Below, piece by piece: positions 38,421-50,678 of a stretch of DNA of 64,000 nucleotides. The stretch covers positions 415,001 to 479,000 of the forward strand of contig JACATO010002143.1 of assembly GCA_018389105.1 (NCBI GenBank), written 5' to 3'. The notes below the pieces were generated by a model. The model worked only from the letters and a program-made list of their open reading frames with translations, searched no databases and was not told the DNA's origin. The DNA comes from Nautilus pompilius. Lineage: Eukaryota > Mollusca > Cephalopoda > Nautilida > Nautilidae. The translations under genes and the position numbers were made by a program. Every line of letters begins with the position of its first letter. Positions within the stretch are counted from its first letter, which is position 1.

Positions 38421-41400
38421 TGGATATTCGTCGTTCTCTCTAATTCTCTCCGATTAATTATTTGGACAAATGGCCTCATAACATTAAATATACAAATATT
38501 ATCAGTTACTTCCTTTTGAACGGCTCGCAGACATCAGCGTCGCACCTGAGAATCAAGGTACTGCCACACGATTCCTGACCCTGTGTAGCGTGAATTTACA
38601 AAGTCCACTTTCCTTCATTGCAAACGGACCACAGGGAAGTTATTTTTTGCGGCGGAAGGGAGGTAATTGCTGGAAAAAGGGTAATGTTGTTCTAAGGGAG
38701 ATTATTGCTCTTATGTCTTCATACAGTGGTTCCCCCAGGTGTTGGATGCAGCTTTCGGGGGGGGAGAGATGTTATCAGACTGCCAGGTGTTATTTTAGAT
38801 ATTGTCCTTTCGTGTTTCTGTTAAGGGTTTTAACCCCCAAAAAATAGGACGAGAGCTCCTTAATAACTTCCCCTGCGTCGTCATGGCAACGGTAACCAAA
38901 CAAAAAAAAGGGATTTTCGGATTGCTTCAAATCTTAACGGCCGCGTTCTTCGTGGAAGTTTTTATTTATCTGGTTTTAATACAGAACCGCGTGGATTATC
39001 AGTCGTTAGTAAATAAATCTGATGAATTAAAGCGATATATATATATGGTTTTTTTTTTGAGGGTTATCTCCCTTAGATAATTCTACGTTGAAATGCGAAC
39101 ATCTTTAAGGAATCTTCCGAGGCTGCGTCACTAAAATCACCTTGGGTTCGCTCCCCTGGACTCACGGGTGGGCATCGTGGCTCCCCCGCATCTTTCTCCC
39201 CCGCTGAGGTTGTTTTATGTTTTAAATCCAAACTCCTTTAAATAGTCTGTTAATTTTTTTCAAAGGGTTATCTCCCTTATAGCATTTTTGATAGTTCGAT
39301 TACATTTACAGGAGAATCCTTTGCTGCAGATACACTGGACACGCCCATAGATGCTTATTCCTGCCTCTCCTCCTCGGTGTATGAGAATTCAATATTCTTC
39401 CGAAAAATGGCCAAGATTTCAGTTTGAAAACATTTTAGCACGGGTGGAGGAGGGATGATTCTCCAATTGAAACTAATTGAAGATTCAGCGACAAAACTGA
39501 CATCGACCTAGGAGACATCCGCCTATGCCAAAGTGCGGTATGTAGATGGTTAATGCGAAGGGTAACCTTAATAAAAAGGTTTCTCGACGAACATTACTAT
39601 TTATTTAGCGCGCTGTCTATCGCTACCAGATCAGCACAAACACAGATCTTAATTCCGATTGCTTATAAAAAATGTTAGGTGTAAAATTATAAGAATATTG
39701 TAGCTCCCCCCTACTTTCTTCCCCTAGCCAATCAAACACCAGCATTTCTACCTCCCCTCTTACATTTATTTTATATTTAGGGGAAAATGCATAAAATTCT
39801 GTCAGAGAGTTTAACTGAAGGGGAGACAGATGTGGTTGCTTATAGGAACAATTTGAAAGCCATATATTAATAGTGTGATGGGAAAGTTTTGGAAAGTTAT
39901 GTCAGTAAACAACCTATCCGAGTTTTCTAGTATAAGCCCAGCCCCGATCAGTTCGTTTTCAGCTATCCAACCTTTGTAGTTCAAACCCCAGGGGAGCTGC
40001 ACATGCTCAGATCACTTCTATTCAGATGGTTAGCATCTCTTCAACATACAAGTACTGTATCGCTTGTTATCCTCCTCTGCTAGTTCGTTTTTAATCTGAT
40101 AGCAATTATAATAATCCTTACAATACGTCGCCCAATAATACTAATCATAGTCTGACCAGTGCTCCGGCAAGTAATCATCACAGGTCTTATTGTTGAGCAA
40201 AATTAGAGCAACACTTGCTTTAAAAAAACACAAACAAGTCCATCCCGGTATCCAACCATCTGCAGCCCAACCGTGTGTTCATCATCTTTAATCTAATGAT
40301 GACACATCTGACACTGAAATATTTAATCAACACGAGGAGTGAAAGAGAAGTGAATAATTGCATTACAATTGCACAAGCGCAGCATTCGGTCTGACATTTT
40401 AGTGGGGAAAAACTATGGTGTTCATCTTCTGCAGTTCAGCATCCTGTTACACCCCGGGGATGGACAAACAGTTTCTTCATTTACTAATCCCTCAAGGAAT
40501 CAGGGTACAGAGCGAGAAAGAAAATCATCAATCAAAGTATGCACTGGAGCACTCATCATCATCATCAGTGTCTTCTCGCTTTACTGATCTGCCTTCAATT
40601 TGCTATGCACGTGAACTACACTGGATTCATTCAGAAAACGGGATTAACTCTAAGAATGAGGAGGAGGATAGCCATCCATCACCTGAGGCTGTGAGTGACT
40701 GAGGTGCTAGCATGATTTAGACTTTAATTAGACTGTGAACATAGCTAAGCAAGTGCAGTCTGCTGTATTCCTGAATAAATTAAATAGAGCACAGTTACTT
40801 TATGTGTTTTATCTTTTTCTCATTCACCCAACATAGTCAGAAGATTTTCCTTTACCTAAAATATCACCACACATCCCTTAGTAGAGTGCATCAGCTATAT
40901 AATCATTAGTACAATCCAAGAACCAAAAGGCATTAAACATGGGAAATTCTGTAAGTTCTGATGACTTCATGTTTCCTCTTAATTACTATATTGTATAACA
41001 ATATATGAACATTTGAGAAATGAGAAATAAGGCCTTAAAATAAGCTGTAATGTCTTCTGCTTCTTGCAAACCTCTCTATTATATTACATATGGAACCCTC
41101 CCCCCACCCAAACCAGGTGTTGTCAACTAAGCATTCATAACTTTCTGTTTCCTTGTAACCATTATTCTATACTGTCTATGTATGCAATTTCAAATCTGGG
41201 AGTATCACATACTTGCTTACTTTTCTATACTGTATATCAGCATCTCAAATCTGGGGCTTTGTATAAGCTATCTCAACTTCCTGTCTCAGAGTATACCACA
41301 CTATTTATAGACATGTCACAATTCTGGAAAAACCTGAAAACTTGAGTAAGCTTTGATAGGATGACAGCTTCCTGCTTCTTTGTAAACACTATACTGTACC

Positions 41401-42180
41401 ATCTGAAGGCAAATCTCAAATATCCAGATGTTGCATAAGACATGATTACTTGATGTCTCCCTGCAACTACTACTCTATACCATCTATAGAGTTGTAGCAA
41501 ACCTGGAGAAATTGTGCATGCTATGATGCTATTCTGTCTCCATATTATCAGCTAAACTATCTACCAACACCTATGAAATCTACCTCCACAAAAACTATTC
41601 TACATTATCTATAGAGTTGTCTCAAACGTGAGAGACTTGAATGATTTGATTCCTGCAGCCTTGTAATCAGTATCTATGGATGCTTTCCTAACTTGGGAGC
41701 CCTGTATAAGCTGTGTTGGTTCTCATGTCTCCATATAATATCTTAACTAAATAAAACAGGATATATTTCATAAAGTCATATTGAAAAGTTAAAAATGTGG
41801 TTTTACCTGCAGGAAAATCACTAATATAATCTATGGATTATTGCAAAATTGTCTAAAATTAACTAACTTTTGATAATCATACAGGAAATATTTTAGATGT
41901 ACAGTGTAATAATTTGACTGAATGTTTTTCTGCCAAACACATGGGAGGCACATCAACATAGTTTACAACCCATTTTACATAATAAACCTGTGCTGCACAC
42001 CTCAGAATAAAACACCATATTTACGCATCATAAAAACTCTTGCAATATCTTCCCAATGCAGTCCCTGAAATGAAATTTAAAAAGTCTCCATCTACTTTAG
42101 CTACTGTACTGCAACTGTCGGCTAACTAAATAGAAACTCTGAAATAAAACAAATTTTACGTAAAAGTTCAGGCTGACTTA
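38421..42180. other. Intergenic stretch with little recognisable content
   Basis: No known gene was recognised. It holds GGGAGATAA-type words (38694, and inverted at 39061 and 39265), an unassigned open frame at 40415-40702, and a decayed repeat zone at 41080-41720 in which phrases like CTATACTGT(C/A)TAT and CTCAAATCTGGG recur at irregular intervals of roughly 90 bp. Confidence 0.45.
40415..40702 (+). CDS. Unassigned 95-codon open frame, possible terminal exon
   Basis: The frame from ATG at 40415 to TGA at 40702 encodes a Ser/Glu-rich protein (an SSSSSVSSRF patch, an SKNEEEDSHPSPEA end) that I do not recognise. A possible acceptor (CATCTTCTGCAG) lies just inside the start, and an AATAAA occurs about 70 bp after the stop, so it could be a real 3' terminal exon. 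It could equally be chance; the stretch lacks any known domain. Confidence 0.25.
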   Translation: MVFIFCSSASCYTPGMDKQFLHLLIPQGIRVQSEKENHQSKYALEHSSSSSVSSRFTDLPSICYARELHWIHSENGINSKNEEEDSHPSPEAVSD

Positions 42181-42181
42181 C

Positions 42182-42325
42182 ATTATACCTGGTGTCAAGT
42201 CCTTTATGACGTAGTGGCTGTTTTTGCTTTGCTCGAAGATCTCCAAACACCTGACATTCTGCTCCAACAACACTGGATGAATGTTCAAGATAGGCCATGG
42301 ACTCCATAGAGAAGGTGGAAAACTT
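42182..42325 (-). CDS. TMEM231: Isolated TMEM231 exon 4 (inverted relative to exons 1-3)
   Basis: On the minus strand a 144-bp exon lies between a strong acceptor (TTTTGGTTGTTTTTTAG) and a consensus donor (AAT|GTAAGT). It encodes KFSTFSMESMAYLEHSSSVV, then GAECQVFGDLRAKQKQPL and RHKGLDTRYN. This matches the TMEM231 segment that follows ...FSYQLQ in vertebrates (MSTFVMQSMAFLQ ... NGDLRLQQKQPL ... GLDARYN). Both ends are phase 0, exactly what is needed after the plus-strand exon ending at 63749. No other TMEM231 exon was found near it. It could be a duplicated or inverted gene fragment or an assembly misorientation. There are no stops or frameshifts. Confidence 0.75.
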
Positions 42326-44180
42326 CTAAAAAACAACCAAAATTGCTTATTACTTCAATGGCCAATTTGTCATAGTGAAGTTAAGATTTAGTTTAGACCA
42401 ATAACAAGATCTAAGGGCCCAAAGGTGATCTGCTGCATTACACCAAAAGGTGTGCTGAGATTTGATTCTCATGTGCCTCACCTCTCATGCAAGCAGTATG
42501 GAGTAAGAATCAAGGCATTCTTTGAATACCCAAAAACCCTGAATCTGAATGAGCACCTATGGAAACATCTAGACTAGCAATTGATAGCAAGCAACTTGTC
42601 CACATCCCACCAATAGAAGAGAATTAAAAGAAGCCCACAATACAGATATGGGATAATTGCACCAGGCTATAATGCACAATCTCACTGGTTCAGTACCAAA
42701 TAAGATGAAGATGCTTTGTGCTGTAAAAGATTTCTGCCAATAAACTCTTTGACAGGTGGATAATACCATTAAGTCATTTTTCAAATGAATGATATTACGG
42801 TAGTGGAAAATTTCGGACATACTCTATCAGTGAGAATGGATGTTTCCATCTAAATGTTGCAAGGACATTACAGAGGTCTCCAATACGCGTGTTTTCAGAA
42901 TTTTCAAGAGATCGGATGCTACCTGCAGCAGTTCTGTGACCTAGCAGTGTACGTACATCTTATGGACAGCAAGAAGCTGCTTTCTCTTTATTTTGGCATT
43001 CTTCTTAAAGAATAGCAGGAATACAATGCAGAACTGCATTTATGATCTCAAGTAATTTAAAGAATAAACAAATTGCTCCACCAAAAAACTATATGGTAAC
43101 TTCTCCACAAATACAAATAACATTTCAAAAGATATCTATTTTACTCGTGTGTCTGACTTGTATTGTATTCTCCGATATAATTACAGCACAAAATCAGGTG
43201 GAAATAAACAAAAATTGTATTTCCCTGAAACATAAATAGGGGGTCAGATGGTTGGGTTTCAAGTGTCTGATAAGAAATGGGACCACATACAACCAGCCAA
43301 CCCATAAGTCATGATCCCCCCCCCCCAACTGTTCTCTAGAACTTCTAACCTGTAGCTTTTCCTGGAATATCCAGCTATCAAGTTAACCGGCTTATAATAT
43401 ATGACCGACTGTCCTAAAAACCCCTAACAAAAGACATTTAATAATAACAATACTCAGAACTCTTACGCATCCTCTGCGTTGGTGCGTTGTTTAGTAGTCT
43501 CACAGATTTACATGAATTAGAATGCCACCAAAGCTAGCCTGTACAGTGTCTGCACAACACAAGATCGCGCGCAGAGACAAGAAGATAATGAAGACCAAAA
43601 AGTACTAAGTGCGATGCGGTTTTAGGCCAAATATTAACGGATGGGGGGAAAAAAATCAATTGAAATTTTTCAGCGTGGTACAAAACAAAATGATAAAAGC
43701 TCCATAAATAGAATACGGAAAAAAAAACTTGTATTTCCCAAACAGGGAAGTAGAGCAGACAGAGAACAACAACAAATATTTCCAGGGTTGGATGACTGAC
43801 TCCCTCCCTGATAGCTCCTATTTCCTCCACAGTGCAGCTGTCAGTTACTTGACCTTTACACCTGGCAGAAAACTTAGTTGCTATGATTTGAGATTAGGTT
43901 TTAACCAGCCACCAAATGCACTGTTATAGTTAAGCAAAGAAGGCTGTTAAATAAGGAAAAGGTTTTTTTTTTGCTTGCAAATAGAAAGGATGTTAAAATA
44001 GTGTGCAAAGAGAAAGACAGATTTCCTACTGCTTCCTTGATTAGACAGCAGTTGTTGGCAGAGAACTGACAGACTAATATTTGTTATTCGTTTCTTGTTT
44101 ATAATTCATGAAAATTAAAAAAAATTACATTCAGAGTGAGTAATATTTTTTAACATTTGCTTATTTCTCCATAATCACAG
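42326..44180. other. Intergenic or intronic stretch, nothing recognised
   Basis: AT-rich sequence with no exon, RNA or transposon that I can support. If the exon at 42182-42325 belongs to a minus-strand TMEM231 copy, this would be its upstream intron, but exons 1-3 are not visible here. Confidence 0.5.
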
Positions 44181-46134
44181 GGGCGCACACACAGACACAG
44201 ATACACACACAGATACACATCCTACACACACAGACAGACACACCCATACATGCATACATACACACACACATACATACATACACAGAGACACACACATACA
44301 TGCATACATACACATGCACACAGATACACATCTTACACACACACACACACACATATCCATACATACACAGAGACACACCCATACATGCATACATACACAC
44401 ACACATGCAGACAGACACACACACATACACATCCATACATACACACACAGACACACCCATACATGCATACATACACACACAGACACACCCATACATGCAT
44501 ACATACACACACATGCAGATAGACACACACAGAGATATACATCTTACACACACACACACACATCCATACATACACACACATGCAGACACAGATATACACA
44601 CACACACACACATAGACACAGATACACACACACGCAGACACAGATACACACATACAGACACAGATACACACACACACAGACACAGATACACACAGACACA
44701 CCCATACATGCACACACAGACACACACATACATACACACACAGAGATATACATCTTACACACACACATCCATACATACACACACAGACACAGATACACAC
44801 ACAACACATCCATACATGCATACATACACACACATGCAGATAGACACACACAGAGATATACATCTTACACACACACATCCATACATACACACACAGACAC
44901 CCCATACATACACACACATGCAGATAGACACACACAGAGATATACATCTTACACACACACACATCCATACATACACACACATGCAGACACAGATATACAC
45001 ACACACACATACAGACACAGATACACACACGGACACACACACACGTACACAGATACACACACACATACAGACACAGATACACACAGACACAGATACACAC
45101 ACAGACACACCCATACATGCACACACAGACACACCCATACATGCATACATACACACACAGAGATATACATCTTACACACACACATCCATACATACACACA
45201 CAGACACAGATACACACACATACACATCCATACATGCATACATACACACACATACACATCCATACATGCATACATACACACACATGCAGATAGACACACA
45301 CAGAGATATACATCTTACACACACATCCATACATACACACACAGACACACCCATACATGCATACATACACACACATGCAGATAGACACACACAGAGATAT
45401 ACATCTTACACACACACACACATCCATACATACACACACATGCAGACACAGATATACACACACACACATACAGACACAGATACACACACACACACACAGA
45501 CACACCCATACATGCATACATACACACACAGACACAGATACACACACATACACATCCATACATGCATACATACACACACATGCAGATAGACACACACAGA
45601 GATATACATCTTACACACACACATCCATACATACACACACAGACACACCCATACATGCATACATACACACACATGCAGATAGACACACACAGAGATATAC
45701 ATCTTACACACACACACACATCCATACATACACACACATGCAGTGACACACACACAGAGATATACACCTTACACACACACACACACACACATCCATACAT
45801 ACACACACATGCAGACACAGATATACACACAGACACACCCATACATGCAGACACACATGCAGACACACATACAGACACAGATACATACACACACATACAG
45901 ACACAGACACACACACACATAGATACATACAGACACAGATATACACACAGACACACCCATACATGCAGACACACATGCAGACACACATACAGACACAGAT
46001 ACATACACACACATACAGACACATACAGACACAGATATACACATACACACACATACAGACACAGATACACACACACAGACACACCCATACATGCACACAC
46101 ACACACACACACACACGCATGCACACAAACACAC
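44181..46134. repeat. 2-kb CA-rich array with higher-order repeat
   Basis: Almost 2 kb of CA-rich sequence (ACACAC with CATACATA, GACACAGATACAC and CATGCAG). A composite unit with ATGCAGATAGACACACACAG and GAGATATACATCTTACAC recurs at least seven times (near 44513, 44835, 44921, 45287, 45375, 45583 and 45675), so the array is organised above the dinucleotide level. Long open frames across it (His/Thr-rich or Cys/Val-rich) are products of the repeat, not genes. Confidence 0.95.
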
Positions 46135-46703
46135 TCCCACCTCTGCAGTATAAGCACTACATGGGAGACAACTCTGGTAAAAATTAAGTACCTGTACCTC
46201 AGATACTTTCCAGAGAGAAAAGTCAGTGAACTCATCAGTATTGAAGGAAGCAGATTTCCTCAGTTGTGTATGCAAACATTAGTGCACTGGCTACTGAAAG
46301 TGCTAATGCCTGAGAAAAATGCCCCCTCCTCCACAAAAGGAAATTACACTGATGGCCAAAAGTATTGCATGACCATGTTCTAAAACAAACTGTGGGTACT
46401 TATTGGTGCTATTTGACACTACCACTTGTAGGGATCATGGTCAACCAGAAAGGCAGCTGGTTTTCTCACAGCTTCAGAAACTTCCTTGCTTAAAAATAAC
46501 ATGTCGAATGAACTCAACGACCTTGAACCCTTCAGACCTTCCATAATACACTAGCATATCAAAAACAAAGAATACAGCACATGATTTCCTTCCTAAAGAA
46601 AACACAACTACAAACTTTAACTGACTGTAGATGGAGTCCATACCATGCAGGTAACCATCCTCCCTTGTTATCAGAAGCCAGGGAATAAGCAAGTATAATA
46701 TTC

Positions 46704-46815
46704 ATTAGGGTGGCGTGATAGACTGCTAGATGAAAAACCCTGAGTTCAAATCCCAGTTGATGTACTTCTCAAACATGGTTTCTTCTCACTTTTCTTTGCC
46801 AGAGCTGAAAAATGA
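46704..46815 (+). repeat. tRNA-derived SINE-like fragment
   Basis: GGGTGGCGTGATAGACTGCT (box-A-like), then GAGTTCAAATCCCAG (box-B-like), then CATGGTTTCTTCTCACTTTT, shared with the fragment at 26941. This is a promoter-bearing SINE head rather than a real tRNA: no cloverleaf could be drawn by eye. Confidence 0.5.
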
Positions 46816-48355
46816 AGAGTTCAACTAAAGATTTTTCAGGTACTTCTGGTGAAACTTTTGTGGGTAACTCTTGACTCCATTGCTCAACATTCCATCCTCA
46901 ACTGTACCAAGGTAACTTACTCTGGTACTAAGGCTAATATAACACTCCACACCATACCCACTCCTAGCTCATTTCTGCGTGACGTCTCCAACCTTGATGT
47001 CAGGTCAAGTGTCCTTAAAAGAACACATATTTTTCCTTAGTTGTTAGGTACAAAGGTAAATAATATTCACTGAGTTAGAACCAGACTATTCCTATTTCTT
47101 AATTATTTATATTGCTCTGCACCTGTCCATTTGGCAAGAAGCCACCTCTGTATGGGGGCTAGTAAAGACAGGTGTTCAGCCTGCTGGCTAGACTGGCTTA
47201 CAAAGAAGCCTTAAAAATAAAAGCAGGTGCTATTCGGTTTGATGACAACCCCTTGCTGCTGCACACACAATCAAAGTAGGCAAAGTACCCACATCAAAAC
47301 AGTCTGTTTATCTCTTTCTTCTTAGCTTGGTCTTTGCAGAAACTTCTATTGCTGCCCGTACTGAAGATCTTCTGGAACGCCTCTCTGATAACTGTTTCCC
47401 CTGTTGCCTCCAAGCCACCACTTTTAAACTTCAATTTGTCTCAAAATAATTTTTTAAAAATTGTTTCTATTATTAACCTAGCCATTGCTGAGGAGTCCAC
47501 TGATACAGAATTAACTAAAAGCCAGCAATTTTAGCAGCATGTAGTGTGATTCTCCCAGTGGCCAAACCAAAGGGCCAAGAGTTTGAATGGGCGGTTTGGC
47601 ATAGGCCACCCATCAACAATGTCTTGTTGCGATTCTTCACCAGCCAGCACATAGGTTTCCACTCACGCCTGGAAATGAAGAGTTCTGGTAGAAATCCCTG
47701 CCTAAATCAAAAGTCATGAGCCTCCTTCTGGCACTGGTAACCACAGTACTATGTTCCCTCACAGAAAAGTTATCTCTTTTACCGAGAATGGCATACAACA
47801 TAACAACAGGGTATCGTTTTATTGTAAGCTCTGTCTTCCACACTTGGTAAGTTTTTTGAAATAATCCCAATAACTGAATTCCCCCTTTCCAACTTCTCCA
47901 AAGGTGATAATCTGCCTGGATGATTAATCAACTAGTAGTTGTCTGAGTAGAAAATCTATGCATAAAACAACAAACAGATTCCCTGTAACATATTATTTAT
48001 TTAAGGATTTAACTTTTAAAATTTCTGCAAAGAAGCAAAATATATAAGCCATTTATCAAAGTTTATTTCTTTTGAATAAAAAAACCAGGTGTAGCAAAAT
48101 TCCTGAAAGTTTCTGGCGACACTTTAGACAACTGAAGAATTACTATATATGAGGCTAAATTGCTTTATTTCTAGATGTGAAAGCCATTGCAGATGTTGAA
48201 CATATTCCATTCATTTGTTGTCAAAAGCCATTCTCATAGTCACAAAGGAAACATAAAATAAAGCGGACAGACGTGAGAAGTACCCTGGCCAATAGTCTTC
48301 ATGCAGCTTGGCAGTGCAAAGCAAAACAGAATGTCAAATTAGACTGCAAAATAAG

Positions 48356-49045
48356 TCATCTGGTACGGACTGGGCTCGGAAGCCTTTGGAATTCTCTACA
48401 CCAGTCATTGCATTTATGTTCCCTGAAGAACATCTCAATTCCTTGTGGACCCTTATCATTCTTGCCATACATCTGGCTTTTTGAGTGAACTGTGGAGGGA
48501 CTCAGGAAACACCGATTGTCTTGTATCACTCCATGGAAATTGCATATGACCAAATCTGTGTGCATTGCCGCATAGCTGAAGTGTGACAAGGCTTCCAGTA
48601 GCTCCCTGTGACTGACTGAAATGTTGGCGGCCATGAGATTCTGCCTCTTGCCAGAAATGTAATCTTCAATGATCACCCACTCATCACAACTGAGCCGTTT
48701 CATGTGCGGATTGAGTCTGTTCAGAGCTGACAAGCAGTCTATCTCTACAAGGTGAGGCTGGATAGTTGTGAAAAAGTCCATCACAGTTTTATTAAAGAGG
48801 TCACAGATCTGTTTCTGCATGTTCCAACACTTCATGAACGAGTTCCAGTCTATTTTGTGTCCTTGCTGACATTTCAGAGCGCGAACCAGGCAATACGTTC
48901 CCCGTTTGCCTCCTAAGCCATTGAGAATTCCCTTGTAACACTGATGTTCTGGACTTTCAGTTTTGCAAGTGCTGCCAAAACTGGCCCAGTATTTGCAATT
49001 ATCTGCCCAATGACAGCTGAAGGTGGTGTTGTCTAACTGTACCAT
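48356..49045 (-). CDS. Alpha-kinase-like protein 1, predicted pseudokinase (229 aa)
   Basis: This single coding exon encodes a compact alpha-kinase fold (the eEF2K/TRPM7 kinase family). Visible motifs: GTYCLVRALK at the ATP-lysine strand (residues 49-58, Lys replaced by Arg55), VIIEDYISG (hinge Glu127 kept), LLEALSHFSY (zinc His155), VICNFHGV where active kinases have DLQG (Asp to Asn169, Gln to His171), and FFREHKCNDWCREF (zinc His210, Cys212, Cys216). With Lys and Asp gone, phosphotransfer is unlikely; a binding or regulatory role is inferred. Alpha-kinases of this size have no channel or alpha-helical repeats, and none are seen here. An acceptor at 49065-49066 sits just before the ATG, so the 5' UTR is spliced. 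A related gene lies 5 kb away on the same strand. Poly(A) hexamer candidate at 48164-48169. Confidence 0.82.
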   Translation of the reverse strand: MVQLDNTTFSCHWADNCKYWASFGSTCKTESPEHQCYKGILNGLGGKRGTYCLVRALKCQQGHKIDWNSFMKCWNMQKQICDLFNKTVMDFFTTIQPHLVEIDCLSALNRLNPHMKRLSCDEWVIIEDYISGKRQNLMAANISVSHRELLEALSHFSYAAMHTDLVICNFHGVIQDNRCFLSPSTVHSKSQMYGKNDKGPQGIEMFFREHKCNDWCREFQRLPSPVRTR

Positions 49046-49984
49046 GGTTAGATTGTTTGGAAAACTGAAAAATTAAATAATAAAATGACAATAGTGGCCC
49101 CAGATACGTTAGATGCACTTATGTCAAAAAGTTTGGACTTATGACTATAACTACTTAGCACTGGCAAGTCCTGACTGGATTATGTAGATATATACCTATC
49201 TAATGACAACTGTCTTCAAACTAATGTTTGAATTTTATATCTTATTTTACCTGGATGTCAAGCTAACTATTTTTATGCATGCAGCTTTTAGCACGTGCAA
49301 ACTAAAGGTGAATGGATTTCTTCTTGATTTTACACAATGTCAGCATATGTTTATATAATTATGGTCACTAATGTAGTAAAAGAATACGAAAGGTCATTCA
49401 TGTTTGGGCGGGTATTTTTTCTTTATAAAAATTGGAGATACACTGTGAGCAATACTTCCAGACAGTTTAACTCTTTTCCCACATGAAGTTATTTCTGTTT
49501 TACTCCAACAAAAGTATCAACACAGAAATCACCAAACGTTACCGACAAAGACAAAAAGAAAAGAAAAATCTGCAAATATGAAGATCTTAGCAACAACTGG
49601 CAATCATTTGAACAGGAAGTTGGAACTCATCTTTAAGTGGGCGAAGAGATGAATAGCCTTTAACAAACCACCTCCACATATAAACCAAACTAATGACTAC
49701 ATTTTGTTACTTGTACAGGCTTTCCCAACTTTTGAGCAGTAGTGTAATACTTAAATATATATATATCAATCAGACTTGCATGAAAACAATGCAAAGTAAA
49801 ATCTAAAATAACCATTACAAAAAATTGAGAATGTTAACTTAAAAAATGAGATCTAATCTAAAATTGAGAGTATAAAAAAACGAACTAAAATTATTTTAAT
49901 ATAGGAGTTTTTACAGAAATTCAGTGACACTGTTTTAACTTTGCTCAGTAGTAGCTTGAAAATTGAAAGTCCAGTTTAATTTCG

Positions 49985-49985
<1 letters not shown>

Positions 49986-50023
<38 letters not shown>

Positions 50024-50033
50024 TATTATTATT
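49986..50033. repeat. (ATT)n microsatellite
   Basis: About 16 ATT units with one interruption. Confidence 0.95.
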
Positions 50034-50130
50034 TAAATATAAAGTTCATCTTTCAGCAGTATTTCGTTTTTGTCCAAGAATAAGCAAGTGATGCTCCAGG
50101 TCGCAATGATCTAAGTTATTGTTTTTTTTT

Positions 50131-50595
50131 CCTTCTCCTCTCTCCCTCTCTCTGTCTCCCACCCCCCCTCTCTCTCCTCTCTCCCATCTCTCTCCCTCTC
50201 TCTGTCTCCCACCCCCCTCTCTCTCTCTCTGTCTCCCACCACCCCCCCTCTCTCTCTCTCCCTGTCTGTATCCCACCCCCCCCTCTCTCTCTCTCTCTCT
50301 CCCATCTCTCTCCCTCTCTCTGTCTCCCACCCCCCTCTCTCTCTCTCTCTCCCCCTCTCTGTCTCCCACCACCCCCCCTCTCTCTCTCCCTCTCTGTCTG
50401 TCTCCCACCCCCACCCCTCTCTCTCCCTCTCTCTCTGTCTCCCACCCCCCCTCTCTCTCTCTCTGTCTGTCTCCCACCCCCCCCCTCTCTCTCCTCTCTG
50501 TCTGTCTCCCACCCCCCCCTCTCTCTCTCTCCTCTCTGTCTGTCTCCCACTCCCACCCCCACCCCTCTCTCTCTCTCCTCTCTCTCTCTCCCCTC
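50131..50595. repeat. CT/CCCACCC pyrimidine array
   Basis: About 460 bp of CTCTCT blocks separated by TGTCTCCCACCCCCC phrases at irregular 40-60-bp spacing. The minus strand is correspondingly GA- and G-run-rich (GGGGGGTGGGAGACA). It falls inside the inferred 5' intron of alpha-kinase-like gene 1. Open frames here are repeat artefacts. Confidence 0.95.
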
Positions 50596-50678
50596 CCTTT
50601 CCCTGTAAAGCGCAGGATTATTAATGTCCCCGTAAACAACTGCAAAAGCCAATAAACAAACCAAGAACGAGCACTTAC

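Noticed and set aside
44300-45589. Very long open frames (up to 429 codons) of His/Thr or Cys/Val repeats on both strands
   Set aside because: They are translations of the CA-rich array; every frame is open because the repeat lacks stop codons.
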